A stretch of DNA of 64,000 nucleotides from contig NZ_CP043504.1 in the NCBI RefSeq assembly GCF_008365275.1, forward strand, positions 1,302,001 to 1,366,000. Reading direction: 5' to 3'. The stretch comes from Protaetiibacter larvae. Lineage in GTDB: Bacteria; Actinomycetota; Actinomycetes; Actinomycetales; Microbacteriaceae. Position numbers and translations under genes: made by a program. The notes below the pieces were generated by a model. That model searched no databases, had not been told where the DNA came from, and saw only the letters and a list, made by a program, of their open reading frames with translations. This document shows, one piece after another, positions 51,786-60,155 of the stretch; position 1 is the stretch's first letter, and each line of letters begins with the position of its first letter.

Positions 51786-52525
51786 GGATCAACCCCGTCG
51801 CCCGGCTCGCCGCCGGGATCGTCGTGGCCCTCGGGATCGTGTGGTCGATCGACCCCGTGTCGGCGGGCGTGGCGCTCGTGCTGGAGCTCGCCCTCTTCCC
51901 GCTGCTGCGCATCCCGTTGCGTGTCTTCTGGACGCGCACCGCCCTCATCTGGATCGCCGCCCCGCTCACCGGGCTGACGGTGCTGCTCTACGGTCGAGTG
52001 TCGGGGGTGAGCTACCTCGACTGGGCGTTCGTGCACATCACCGACGGCTCCATCCAGCTCGCCGTCGCCGGCACCATCCGGGTGCTCGCCCTCGCCCTGC
52101 CGACCGTCGTGCTGCTCATCGGGGTCGACCCCACGGAGCTCGCCGATGGCCTCGCCCAGCGGGTGAAGCTGCCGGCGCGGTTCGTGATCGGCGCGCTCGC
52201 GGCCGCCCGCCTCGTGGGGTTGCTGCGCGAGGACGCTCGGATGCTGGAGCTCGCCCGGCGCGCGCGGGGGGTGGGGGATCGCGGCCGGTTCCGTCGCTTC
52301 GCCGGGTTGGCGTTCGCCGTGCTCGTGCTGGCCGTTCGGCGCGGTTCGGCGCTTGCGACCGCCATGGAGGCGCGCGGCTTCGGCGGGCCGGGTCCGCGCA
52401 GCTGGGCGCGCGATTCGGCCTTCGGCGCGCGGGAGTGGGCGCTCCTGGCGATCGCGGTCGTCGTCGCCGGCGTCGCCGTGCTGGCCGCCGTGCTCACCGG
52501 ATGGTGGACCCCCGTTGTCGGCTGA
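51782..52525 (+). CDS. ykoC: Thiamine ECF transporter T component YkoC
   Basis: Energy-coupling membrane component of 247 residues, five to six helices, with the two coupling motifs close to ELARRARG and AMEARGFGGPG that contact the ATPases. GTG 51782 overlaps the ykoD stop. Completes the transporter. Confidence 0.92.
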   Translation: MRINPVARLAAGIVVALGIVWSIDPVSAGVALVLELALFPLLRIPLRVFWTRTALIWIAAPLTGLTVLLYGRVSGVSYLDWAFVHITDGSIQLAVAGTIRVLALALPTVVLLIGVDPTELADGLAQRVKLPARFVIGALAAARLVGLLREDARMLELARRARGVGDRGRFRRFAGLAFAVLVLAVRRGSALATAMEARGFGGPGPRSWARDSAFGAREWALLAIAVVVAGVAVLAAVLTGWWTPVVG

Positions 52526-53051
52526 ACGCCTCGCGATCGACGCCGCCCTGCCGCGCCTGGTCGAACTCGCCACGGCATCCGCGTCGCGTCCCGTGGTGCT
52601 TGTCGACGGCCGTTCGGGAGCGGGCAAGTCGAGCCTCGCCGACGAGCTCGCCCCCCTGCTCGACGCGCAGCTGGTGCGGCTCGACGACCTCTACCCGGGG
52701 TGGGACGGACTCGAGGCCGGCAGCCGCGCCGTGCACGAGACGGTGCTCGCCGCATCCCGCCCGGGCTGGCGGCGCTGGGATTGGGCGCGCTCGGTGTCCA
52801 CCGAGTGGCACGAGATCGATCCGGATGCGGCGCTCGTGATCGAGGGGTGCGGCGCGCTCACGGCCGCGAACCGCGCCCTCGCGAGCCTCGGGATCTGGAT
52901 CGAGCTCGATGCCGCGGAACGCAAGCGCCGCGCGCTCGCCCGCAGCGGCGACGAGTTCGCCCCGCACTGGGAGCGCTGGGCGGCGCAGGAGGACGTCGTC
53001 ATCGCCCGCGAGCATCCGCTCGCGCTCGCCGATGTCGTCATCGCCGGCTGA
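52515..53051 (+). CDS. P-loop nucleoside/nucleotide kinase-like ATPase
   Basis: A 178-residue uridine-kinase-like protein with Walker A DGRSGAGKSS near residue 33, followed by RLDDLYPGWDG and VIEGCGALT. The substrate is unknown. No ATG is available; TTG 52515, overlapping the ykoC end by 11 nt, is the best start. It may belong to the thiamine operon, possibly acting on the imported pyrimidine, but that is speculation. Confidence 0.75.
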   Translation: MSAERLAIDAALPRLVELATASASRPVVLVDGRSGAGKSSLADELAPLLDAQLVRLDDLYPGWDGLEAGSRAVHETVLAASRPGWRRWDWARSVSTEWHEIDPDAALVIEGCGALTAANRALASLGIWIELDAAERKRRALARSGDEFAPHWERWAAQEDVVIAREHPLALADVVIAG

Positions 53052-53080
53052 GCGGCACCGCTCCCGGTTCGACGTCGCGC

Positions 53081-53749
53081 TCAGCGGTGCCAGCGGGTCG
53101 TGAACGGCGAGCCCTGCGGATGCGTGGTGAGGGTGTCCGCCGTGCAACTCACCTCTAGCGGTACGTCGCCCGCCGCGGTCGACGGGATCGGGATGCTCGC
53201 CGACGAGGCTTGCCCGTTGATCGCGACCGTGTTGTCGACGTGGTACTCGGAGCCGTTGTAGTCGCTGAACACCATGACGCCGTGCGTGTCGACCGCGTCG
53301 GACGATCCGTCCCACGCCCAGTTGGCGCCGACCGCGCCGCTGTGGGTCTGCGTGACCGTCATGGCCATCCCGGCCGACATCTCGATGCTGATCGTGAAGG
53401 TCATCGCGTTCGCGAAGCCGAGGAAACCCTCTCCGTCGATCGCGAGATCCTGGGTGCCGCTCGCGGTCGACCCGGTGACGGTGAGGCCGCCCGCGGCGAG
53501 CTGGGCACCCAGCTGGGAGGCCAGATCCCCCAGGTCGGCATGCCAGTCGCCGTTCACGCAGTCGGTGAGCACCGGGCCGAGCCCGGAGTCGGAGCCGGTG
53601 CCGTCGCCGGGCTCGTCCGTCGCGCCGCCACGGGCACCCCCGGTTCCCTCGTCGGCTCCGCCGCCGGGCCCGCCGCCGGGCGTGCATCCGGTCAGCGCCA
53701 GCAGCGCGAGCACGGGAAGGGCGAGGGCGGCAGCGGTGCGAGAAAGCAT
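53081..53749 (-). CDS. Secreted lipoprotein, unknown function
   Basis: A 222-residue lipoprotein: signal peptide ending LLALTGC at residue 22, then a Gly/Asp-rich low-complexity linker (about 23-56), then a beta-rich domain (VNGDWHADLGDLASQLGAQL..., with a DYNGSEYHVDN turn). I do not recognise the domain. ATG 53749 has an AGGAG ribosome site that is repeated 13 bp further upstream by a tandem duplication. Monocistronic; convergent with the kinase gene. Confidence 0.75.
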   Translation of the reverse strand: MLSRTAAALALPVLALLALTGCTPGGGPGGGADEGTGGARGGATDEPGDGTGSDSGLGPVLTDCVNGDWHADLGDLASQLGAQLAAGGLTVTGSTASGTQDLAIDGEGFLGFANAMTFTISIEMSAGMAMTVTQTHSGAVGANWAWDGSSDAVDTHGVMVFSDYNGSEYHVDNTVAINGQASSASIPIPSTAAGDVPLEVSCTADTLTTHPQGSPFTTRWHR

Positions 53750-53871
53750 GGTGGTCTCCTCAGGGGGTCTCCTCAGGGGGGTGCGACCGCATCGTACGGT
53801 CTCGCCGTCCCGGCGCGCGAGGGCGCGGCCCCGGTTGACATGCAACCGTGATCCGCCGCATCGGGGGCGGG

Positions 53872-54225
53872 TCAGCCCCAGCCCAGCCGGTGCAGCTCCG
53901 CGTCGTCGATGCCGTAGTAGTGAGCGATCTCGTGCACGAGGGTCACATGGATCTCGTCGCGCAACTCCTCGAGGTCCGCGCAGTAGTGCAGGAGCGGCTC
54001 GCGGAACAGCACGATCCGGTCGGGCAGCTCGCCGAATCCGTAGCGATCGCGCTCGGTGAGAGCCACCCCCTGATACTCGCCGAGGAGGTCGAGCGAGCCG
54101 TCCTCGGGGCGGTCCTCGCAGACGAACACCACGTTCTCCAGCCCCTCGACCATCTCGTCGGGCAGCGCGTCCAGCTCGTCGATCACCAGGCGCTCGAAGG
54201 CCTCGGCGTCGAGTTCGAGGCTCAC
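53872..54225 (-). CDS. Zincin-like metallopeptidase family protein
   Basis: A 117-residue protein with the zinc motif HEIAHYYGIDD (HExxHxxGxxD), of the small bacterial metallopeptidase family often annotated as possibly Zn-dependent protease. GTG 54225 overlaps the stop of the DUF2017 gene (GTGA). The clpS-DUF2017-metallopeptidase order is conserved in actinobacteria, hinting at a link with proteolysis. Confidence 0.87.
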   Translation of the reverse strand: MSLELDAEAFERLVIDELDALPDEMVEGLENVVFVCEDRPEDGSLDLLGEYQGVALTERDRYGFGELPDRIVLFREPLLHYCADLEELRDEIHVTLVHEIAHYYGIDDAELHRLGWG

Positions 54226-54674
54226 GGGCCGTCCAGCTGATCGACGAGCAGCCACTGCAGCTCGCCGAGCCAGTGGTAGATGTCGGTGAGCGGGCCCGCG
54301 GCGGGCTCGTCGTCGTCGCCGCGGATGCCGAGCCGGGTGCCCACCATGGTGCGCAGGTCGGTGAGGCTGCGGGCCCAGGTCTCCGCATCGGCGAGTCCGA
54401 GAGTCACGAGACCCTCGGTGGCGGTCGCCGCGATCTGCTCCGCGGCGCCGATCTTGCGCGCCTCCAGCTCGTCGCGGGTGTAGTGGCGGAACTCGGCGGA
54501 GGCATCCGGATCGTCGCGGTACGCGTCGGGGAACAGCCGGGCCAGCAGGGGCGCATCGTCGAGCTCCGGATCGCGCACCACATCCGCGAACTGGTGGGCG
54601 AGCACGGTGAGCAGCCCGGCCTCCTCGGCCGCGAAGTCGATGCGGATCTGCTCGCCGCGGCGGTCGATCAGCAT
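54222..54674 (-). CDS. DUF2017 protein
   Basis: A 150-residue, mostly helical acidic protein (ending WLGELQWLLVDQLDGP) matching DUF2017, conserved next to clpS. The function is unknown; an accessory role in Clp-mediated proteolysis is an inference from position. ATG 54674, 14 bp after the clpS stop. Confidence 0.87.
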   Translation of the reverse strand: MLIDRRGEQIRIDFAAEEAGLLTVLAHQFADVVRDPELDDAPLLARLFPDAYRDDPDASAEFRHYTRDELEARKIGAAEQIAATATEGLVTLGLADAETWARSLTDLRTMVGTRLGIRGDDDEPAAGPLTDIYHWLGELQWLLVDQLDGP

Positions 54675-54687
54675 CCGGGCGTCCCCG

Positions 54688-54933
54688 TCATGCGTCGTCC
54701 CGGGCGACAGTCGCCTGCAGTCCGTACTCGTGCATCGCCTGGGCGTGCCGCTCCATCTCCTCGCGCGGCCCGGTCGCGACCGTCGCGCGGCCCTCGTGGT
54801 GCACGAGCAGCATGAGGCGCTCCGCCTCCGCGCGGGGGTAGCCGAAGTAGCTGCGGAACACGTGCACCACGTAGTTCATGAGGTTGATCGGGTCGTTCCA
54901 GACGATCAGCACCCAAGGCACATCGAAGCGCAC
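54688..54933 (-). CDS. clpS: Clp protease adaptor ClpS, start uncertain
   Basis: Delivers N-degron substrates to ClpAP/ClpCP. The core is clear: VLIVWNDPINLMNYVVHVFRSYF with the Asn-Asp N-end pocket, HEGRATVATG and the C-terminal MHEYGLQATV. The first standard in-frame start after the tRNA gene is GTG 54933, which would remove most of the usual flexible N-terminal extension. The open frame continues upstream as STSTGVLPEFEV but has no ATG, GTG or TTG; a non-standard start is possible. tRNA-His is 59 bp upstream on the same strand. Confidence 0.85.
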   Translation of the reverse strand: MRFDVPWVLIVWNDPINLMNYVVHVFRSYFGYPRAEAERLMLLVHHEGRATVATGPREEMERHAQAMHEYGLQATVARDDA

Positions 54934-54992
54934 CTCGAACTCGGGCAGGACGCCCGTCGAGGTGGAGGAAGGGGAGTCGGGGGAGGGGGAAT

Positions 54993-55069
54993 TGGGGCGA
55001 TCGACGGGACTCGAACCCGCGACATCCGGCACCACAAGCCAGCGCTCTACCAACTGAGCTACGACCGCC
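54993..55069 (-). tRNA. tRNA-His (GTG)
   Basis: A full cloverleaf of 77 nt including G-1 opposite C73 and an encoded CCA. Anticodon loop is TTGTGGT between CTGGC and GCCGG; T-arm GCGGGTTCGAGTCCCG-like. The encoded extra G at -1 is the histidine identity element. Located between orn and clpS. Confidence 0.97.
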
Positions 55070-55096
55070 ATACGCTGCTCACGCAACTGGACGATT

Positions 55097-55720
55097 CTAC
55101 GGTATCCGCGCTGCCCATTTCGCCACCGCATCCTTCGCCGCGGCGTGGGCTTCGTCGCTCGTGGGACCCGGCTCGGCCACGAACGCCACCCGCCGGTAGT
55201 AGTCGAGTTCGCGGATCGACTCGAGGATGTCGGCGAGCGCCCGGTGGCCGCCGTTCTTCGCGGGCGACTGGAAGTAGATGCGCGGGTACCAGCGCCGCGA
55301 CAGTTCTTTGATGGAGGAGACGTCGACGTTGCGGTAGTGCAGGTGGGCGTCGACGCGCGGCATGTACTTCGCGAGGAAGGCGCGGTCGGTGCCGATCGTG
55401 TTCCCGGCGAGCGGAGCCGTTCCGTGGTCGGGAACGAATCGCAGGATGTACTCGAGCACCTGGTATTCGGCGTCGGCGAGGCTCACCCCGTGCGGGATCT
55501 CCTCGATCAGCCCCGAGGTGGTGTGCATGTCGCGCACGAAGTCGTTCATGTGCTCGAGCGCCGAGTCGTCGGGCTTGATGACGATGCTGAACCCCGGATC
55601 CACCGGCACGAGGTCGTAGTCGGTGATGACGACCGCCACCTCGACGAGCTCGTCGATGCCGAGGTCGAGCCCGGTCATCTCGCAGTCGACCCACACGAGA
55701 AGTTCTGGCGACTGGCTCAC
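55097..55720 (-). CDS. orn: Oligoribonuclease
   Basis: DEDDh 3'-5' exoribonuclease that degrades di- and short oligonucleotides (nanoRNA, pGpG). The motifs are [12 protein letters not shown] (Asp-Glu), [15 protein letters not shown] (Asp) and [11 protein letters not shown] (His-x4-Asp). Length 207 is normal. GTG 55720 is preceded by TAGAGT 6 nt upstream (leaderless pattern). The orn/tRNA-His neighbourhood is common in actinobacteria. Confidence 0.96.
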   Translation of the reverse strand: MSQSPELLVWVDCEMTGLDLGIDELVEVAVVITDYDLVPVDPGFSIVIKPDDSALEHMNDFVRDMHTTSGLIEEIPHGVSLADAEYQVLEYILRFVPDHGTAPLAGNTIGTDRAFLAKYMPRVDAHLHYRNVDVSSIKELSRRWYPRIYFQSPAKNGGHRALADILESIRELDYYRRVAFVAEPGPTSDEAHAAAKDAVAKWAARIP

Positions 55721-55766
55721 CCTGCCACTCTACTGAGGGATCGCGGGGGAGTGCCGCGGGAGTCCG

Positions 55767-55826
55767 TGGTGCGGTTTCGGCCGGATGGCACCCGCGAAAC
55801 CGCGCCATCCGGCCGAAACCGCACCA
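55767..55826. repeat. Long perfect hairpin with 23-bp arms upstream of orn
   Basis: Left arm 55767-55789 (starting TGGTGCGGTTTCGGCC) and right arm 55804-55826 are perfect reverse complements; the loop is 14 bp. It follows the MFS stop and precedes the orn promoter. There is no T-run, so it is either a Rho-independent-like barrier or another repeat type. Confidence 0.85.
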
Positions 55827-55862
55827 TGCTCGCCCAGCGACGCCCGGGGGTCGCCGTTGCCG

Positions 55863-57092
55863 CTAGGCGGCGTCGCCGAGTCCGATCTCCTCCGCCTCGT
55901 CGACGGCGCCGTGGCCGCCTGCCGCGTCGGCGCGGGCCAGCAGGGGGCGACCGACGACGACGAGCGCGGTCGAGACGAGCACGGCGGCGGCGGCGAAGTA
56001 GTACGGCACCTGGTCGCCCGCGAGCTCGGCGAGGGTCGCGGCGAGCGGGGGTGCGGCGGCGCCGCCGAGGAACCGCACGGCGGAGTAGGCCGAGGAGGCG
56101 ACGGGACGCGGCAGCTCGGTGGAGTCCATGACGGTCTCGGTGAGCACCGTGTTGAGGATGCCGAGCAGCAGGCCCCCCACGATGATGCAGCTGATGAGCC
56201 CGACGACGGAGCCGACGACGAGCCCGGCGACCACGAGGTCGAGGGCGAGCAGCGGCAGCACGATCGCGAGCACGCGCGAGCGCGGCATCCGCGCGGTGAG
56301 GATCGGCGCGACCCAGACGCTCGTGATGGCGAGGCCGACGCCCCAGGCGCAGAACACCAGGCCCAGGCCGATCGCGTCGAGCCCGAGGGGGAACGGGCTG
56401 AAGGCGAGCAGGGTGAAGAAGCCGACGTTGTAGAACAGTGCCGCGACGGCGAGCAGCGCGAGCGCGGGCTTGCGCAGTGCCCGGATGGGGTCGGAGAGCC
56501 GGCGCTTCTCGCGCGGCCCCTTGTCGCGCGGCAGCAGCACCGCGAGCGCGATGACCGCGAGCGCCATGAGGGCGGCGGTGCCGAAGAACGGTCCGCGCCA
56601 GCTGAGGGTGCCGAGGAGGCCGCCCAGCAGCGGCCCGATCGCGATGCCGAGGCCGAGGGCGGCCTCGTAGAGCACGACCGCGGCACCCGATCCGCCGCTC
56701 GCCGCGCCGACGATGGTGGCGAGCGCGGTGGAGATGAAGAGCGCGTTGCCGAGGCCCCATCCGGCACGGAACCCGATGACCGCGCCGACCGATCCCGACA
56801 TCGCGGCGGCGAGGGCGAAGCCGACGATGAGCACGAGTCCGATGAGCAGCGTCCAGCGGGCGCCGATCCGGCTCGACACCCAACTGGTGACGAGCATGGC
56901 GAGCCCGGTGACGAGCAGGTAGCTCGTGAACAGCAGCTCGGTCTGCGCGGGGGTGGCCTGCAGGTCGTGGGCGATGGCCGGGAGGATCGGGTCGACGAGC
57001 CCGATGCCCATGAAGGCGATGACGGAGGCGAACGCGACCACCCAGACGGTGCGCGGCTGCTTCAGGATGCTGCCGCCGCCGTGCCCGCTCAT
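55863..57092 (-). CDS. MFS drug-efflux-type transporter
   Basis: A 409-residue, 12-helix permease; helix 1 contains MGIGLVDPILPAIAHDL and helix 5 the antiporter-like GLGIAIGPLLGGLLG, typical of DHA1 efflux pumps. ATG 57092 overlaps the stop of the upstream MarR gene (ATGA), so it is coregulated with its likely repressor. Substrate unknown. Confidence 0.88.
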   Translation of the reverse strand: MSGHGGGSILKQPRTVWVVAFASVIAFMGIGLVDPILPAIAHDLQATPAQTELLFTSYLLVTGLAMLVTSWVSSRIGARWTLLIGLVLIVGFALAAAMSGSVGAVIGFRAGWGLGNALFISTALATIVGAASGGSGAAVVLYEAALGLGIAIGPLLGGLLGTLSWRGPFFGTAALMALAVIALAVLLPRDKGPREKRRLSDPIRALRKPALALLAVAALFYNVGFFTLLAFSPFPLGLDAIGLGLVFCAWGVGLAITSVWVAPILTARMPRSRVLAIVLPLLALDLVVAGLVVGSVVGLISCIIVGGLLLGILNTVLTETVMDSTELPRPVASSAYSAVRFLGGAAAPPLAATLAELAGDQVPYYFAAAAVLVSTALVVVGRPLLARADAAGGHGAVDEAEEIGLGDAA

Positions 57093-57523
57093 GAGGCCAC
57101 CGCGGCGGCGTTCTGGCCGAGGCGGCTCTCGAGGATGGCGGCCGCGGTGGAGAGGGCCTTCCAGTCGGCGTCGCTCAGTTCGCCGAACCACGGCTCCAGG
57201 GTTTCGGCGAGCTTCGCGCGCCACTCGGCGAGGGCCTTCGCCCCCTTCTTGCTCACCACGATGAGCCAGGCGCGCGAGTCGTCGCGGTCGGCGATGCGGG
57301 TGACGAGCTCCTCCTCGACCATGGTCGCGAGCAGGCGGGTCATGCCGGGCTGGGTGACGCGGCTCGCGGTGGCGAGCTCGCCGATGCGCATGGGGCCGTC
57401 GGATTCGAGGATCGACAGCGTGCGCCAGATCGCGGAGGGTGTCGTGTTGCCGACGACCTGTGCCGCGATCCGGGTGAGCCGGTGGGTGGAGACGAGGAGG
57501 GATTCGAGCGTGTCGGTGTGCAT
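57089..57523 (-). CDS. MarR-family repressor
   Basis: A 144-residue winged-helix regulator: IGELATASRVTQPGMTRLLATMVEEELVTR is the DNA-binding region, followed by the DSRAWL wing. It is the first gene of a marR-MFS operon and has a near-perfect 26-bp palindrome just upstream, so autorepression with ligand-induced efflux is likely. Confidence 0.9.
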   Translation of the reverse strand: MHTDTLESLLVSTHRLTRIAAQVVGNTTPSAIWRTLSILESDGPMRIGELATASRVTQPGMTRLLATMVEEELVTRIADRDDSRAWLIVVSKKGAKALAEWRAKLAETLEPWFGELSDADWKALSTAAAILESRLGQNAAAVAS

Positions 57524-57538
57524 CACGTCGGCAAGTAT

Positions 57539-57564
57539 ATACCTAAGTTATATAACTTGGGTAT
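57539..57564. promoter_or_regulatory. MarR-type operator
   Basis: ATACCTAAGTTA-TA-TAACTTGGGTAT: 12-bp arms with one mismatch, 15 bp upstream of the marR start. The AT-rich palindrome overlaps the only plausible promoter of the marR-MFS operon. Confidence 0.8.
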
Positions 57565-57610
57565 GCACTCTCGGGGGCGAGCGGCATGCCCTGGGGTAGC
57601 CTGTGTCCGC

Positions 57611-57686
57611 GCCCTCGTAGCTCAGCGGATAGAGCAGGAGCCTTCTAATCTCTTGGTCGCAGGTTCGATTCCTGCCGAGGGCACCA
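57611..57686 (+). tRNA. tRNA-Arg (TCT)
   Basis: A 76-nt cloverleaf with encoded CCA: acceptor GCCCTCG/CGAGGGC, D-arm GCTCAGCGGATAGAGC, anticodon loop CTTCTAA, T-arm GCAGGTTCGATTCCTGC. The anticodon stem (GGAGC/TCTCT) has a C-T mismatch next to the loop and a G-T at its base, slightly weak but acceptable. Confidence 0.95.
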
Positions 57687-57736
57687 ACGCTCGAGCCCGG
57701 GACGCGCACCCGAGCTGCATCGGCGGCGTCCTCGGC

Positions 57737-58345
57737 TCAGGCGATCCCGTCGAAGAGGTTGCGGATGAGGACGTCGGCGTACGCCTCGTCGACGGGCTCG
57801 TCGGGGATGAGCAGCCGATGATAGATCGCTCCCCACAGCTGGTCGACGAGGACCTCGACGGGCACATCGGCCCGAATCTGTCCCGCCTCCTGCGCTCGAC
57901 GCAGCCTGACGGTGGCGAGTCGTCGTCGTCCCGAGGAGTACAGCCGTCGGTACTCGGAGGCGAGCTCGGGATCGCTCTGGGATCGCCCGATCAGTTCGGT
58001 GAGGAGTCGTCCGGCGGGAGTCGCGGTCATCAGGGCGACGAAGTGATGCAGTTGCGTGGTGAGATCGGCGCGGATGTCGCCCGTGTCGGGGAACGCGAGG
58101 GTGTCCTCGACGGCATGGAAGTACCCCTCGAGGGCGAGTGCGCCGACGGAGGGCCACCACTTGTAGAGGGTGGTCTTGCTCACACCGGCTTCGCGGGCGA
58201 TGCGCTCGAAGCTCAGCTCGGCGAGGCCGTCGCGCAGGAGCATCTCCCCGACGGCGCGCAGGACGTCGGCGCGCACCTCGTCGGCGGGACGTCGTCCGCG
58301 ACCGCGGGAGCTGCGGATGGCGGGACGAGGGGTGCTGTCGGTCAT
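57737..58345 (-). CDS. TetR-family regulator
   Basis: A 202-residue repressor: helix-turn-helix LSFERIAREAGVSKTTLYKWWPS (about 45-68) and a C-terminal TetR_C_33-like domain. It lies 31 bp downstream of an SDR gene on the same strand, and palindromic sites occur upstream of that gene, so it probably controls the SDR-tetR operon. Confidence 0.9.
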   Translation of the reverse strand: MTDSTPRPAIRSSRGRGRRPADEVRADVLRAVGEMLLRDGLAELSFERIAREAGVSKTTLYKWWPSVGALALEGYFHAVEDTLAFPDTGDIRADLTTQLHHFVALMTATPAGRLLTELIGRSQSDPELASEYRRLYSSGRRRLATVRLRRAQEAGQIRADVPVEVLVDQLWGAIYHRLLIPDEPVDEAYADVLIRNLFDGIA

Positions 58346-58376
58346 GTCGGGGATCCCGGTCTGCGCTCGGCCGTGC

Positions 58377-59120
58377 TCAGACCATGCCGCCGTTGACGTA
58401 GATGGTCTGCCCGTTGACCCAGCGCGCGGGACCGGCAAGGAAGGCGACCGCCTCGGCGATGTCCTCCGGGGTGCCGAGGCGTTCGATCGGGTTCATCGTG
58501 GCCATCCGCTCGATGGTCTCCGCGTCCTTGCCGTCGAGGAACAGCGGCGTGGCGGTGGGGCCGGGGGCGACGGCGTTGACCGTGATGTCCTTTCCGCGCA
58601 GCTCCTTGGCGAGCACGAGGCTGATCGCGTCGACCGCGCCCTTGGAGGCGGCGTAGGCGGCGTAGCCGGGGAGGGCGAGCTTCGTCACCGAGGTGGAGAA
58701 GTTGATGATCGCGCCGCCGGCGCGCACGCGGTTGGCGGCCAGCTGCGAGACCACGAAGGTGCCGCGGATGTTGGTCCGATGCATCCGGTCGAGGTCGTCG
58801 AGGTTCAGCGTCGCGACCGGCGAGAGGATCATGATCCCGGCGGTGTTGATCACGACGTCGATGCCGCCGAAGGCCTTCTCGGTCTGCGCGAAGGCGTCCG
58901 CCATCGCGACCTCGTCGGCGACGTCGCCGCCGACCGCGATCGCCTGGCCGCCCGCGGCGATGATCGTCGCGACGACGGCATCCGCTGCGGCCTGGTTGCC
59001 GGCGTAGTGCACAGCGAGGGCGTAGCCGTCGGCGGCGAGCCGTTCGACGACGGCGTGGCCGATCCCGCCGCTGCCGCCGGTGACGAGTGCGACACGGCCG
59101 GTGGTCGAGAGGGTGCTCAT
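58377..59120 (-). CDS. SDR-family NAD(P)-dependent oxidoreductase
   Basis: A 247-residue classical short-chain dehydrogenase. Motifs: TGGSGGIG (cofactor), NTAGIM, catalytic Ser in NFSTSV, YAAYAASKGA with the catalytic Tyr and Lys, and PGPTATPL. The substrate is unknown. ATG 59120 has GAAGGAA 6 nt upstream and a TATAAA -10, a canonical leadered promoter unlike many neighbours. Confidence 0.9.
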   Translation of the reverse strand: MSTLSTTGRVALVTGGSGGIGHAVVERLAADGYALAVHYAGNQAAADAVVATIIAAGGQAIAVGGDVADEVAMADAFAQTEKAFGGIDVVINTAGIMILSPVATLNLDDLDRMHRTNIRGTFVVSQLAANRVRAGGAIINFSTSVTKLALPGYAAYAASKGAVDAISLVLAKELRGKDITVNAVAPGPTATPLFLDGKDAETIERMATMNPIERLGTPEDIAEAVAFLAGPARWVNGQTIYVNGGMV

Positions 59121-59154
59121 GTGGGTTCCTTCGAGAGACTTTATATGAACTGTG

Positions 59155-59189
59155 CGTCCATATAATCACCACATGGACGAATTGTCCAT
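59155..59189. promoter_or_regulatory. TetR-type operator sites upstream of the SDR gene
   Basis: A 17-bp palindrome ATGGAC-GAATT-GTCCAT (59173-59189) is accompanied by a third half-site GTCCAT at 59154-59159, 11 bp away from the next half. The spacing of three half-sites suggests cooperative binding by the TetR protein of this operon. Confidence 0.65.
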
Positions 59190-59280
59190 ATCGACAGCGC
59201 GATCGCCCGGCGCCGACGTGCGCTCAGAACCGACACCGATTCGCGCCACCCCGCGCGCGGATGGGCGTCGGCGGCGTGGG

Positions 59281-60054
59281 TTACGCGCCGAGCTTCGGCT
59301 CGGCGGTGCTCTCGGCCGGCGGGAACACGGGCGCGACGGGCGCCGCGTAGGGATCCGCCGGGATCCCGGCATCCGCGCCTTCCGCGGGCGCCTCGGGCGC
59401 CGTCTCGACCGCCGCCGTCTCGATCACCGGGGTCTCGAACACGGCGGTCTCGACGGGCAGCGGCACCTCATCGGCGTGCACGACGGGCTCGTGGGTGACC
59501 GCGGTGAACTGATCCTCGGCCCACTTCTGCTGCTCGACGATGAGCGGATCGGCCGCCTGAGCCTCGTAGCGCCAGCGCTCCAGGTCGGCGGCGAAGAGCT
59601 TGCGCCCCTTGCTCGGCTTGTGCAGCCACAGCACGAGCCGCTCGCGGTATTCGGAGAGGGTCTGGTCGGCCTGGTAGCTGAAGCTCACCGAGTTGGTGCG
59701 CATGTCGGCGAGCTGGTGCGAGGCCCAATCGGCCGCGTAGCTGGCACCGGAGATCGGCAGCAGCCGCACGAGCACATCCGCGTCGTTCGCGAGGCGTTCG
59801 GCGTGCTCCCGCGCGGCGGGGGTCTGGCTGTGCCAGCGCGCCGCGTTCTGCCCCGCCGAGATGAGGGCGGAGACGGCTGCGGCCCGGGTCTCGTGGTCGC
59901 GCTGGGCGACGATGCGCTTGGTCGCCGCGCGTCCGATGAGGGCGCCGATCACGCCGGCGACCACGATCGCGAGGAACGGGATCACGACGGACGTCAGGAC
60001 ACGCTGACCGTCCTCCGAATAGAACCAGTCGACGAAGTTGTTCCACCATGCCAT
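59281..60054 (-). CDS. Conserved hypothetical, single-helix membrane protein with acidic tail
   Basis: A 257-residue protein with one transmembrane helix near residues 20-42 (VLTSVVIPFLAIVVAGVIG), a cytoplasmic helical domain (about 45-175, with WHSQTPAAREHAERLA) and a Pro/Glu/Ala-rich C-terminal tail of about 65 residues. I do not recognise the family. ATG 60054 has TAGGGT 7 nt upstream (leaderless pattern). Function unknown. Confidence 0.7.
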   Translation of the reverse strand: MAWWNNFVDWFYSEDGQRVLTSVVIPFLAIVVAGVIGALIGRAATKRIVAQRDHETRAAAVSALISAGQNAARWHSQTPAAREHAERLANDADVLVRLLPISGASYAADWASHQLADMRTNSVSFSYQADQTLSEYRERLVLWLHKPSKGRKLFAADLERWRYEAQAADPLIVEQQKWAEDQFTAVTHEPVVHADEVPLPVETAVFETPVIETAAVETAPEAPAEGADAGIPADPYAAPVAPVFPPAESTAEPKLGA

Positions 60055-60117
60055 GGCCCGCACCCTACGCCGGGGTGTCGCGGATGCGGCGGTCCCGGCT
60101 CGCGTGCCGCGATATCC

Positions 60118-60145
60118 GGGCCGGTGGTCTCGAGACCACCGGCCC
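60118..60145. repeat. Perfect 28-bp palindrome with no loop
   Basis: Centred on GGTCTCGAGACC and extended symmetrically to GGGCCGGTGG.../...CCACCGGCCC. It is the loopless core of the dispersed palindrome family (also at 41208-41219). It lies 10 bp after the aldo-keto reductase stop, upstream of the next minus-strand gene. Confidence 0.9.
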
Positions 60146-60155
60146 GGCGCGACCC

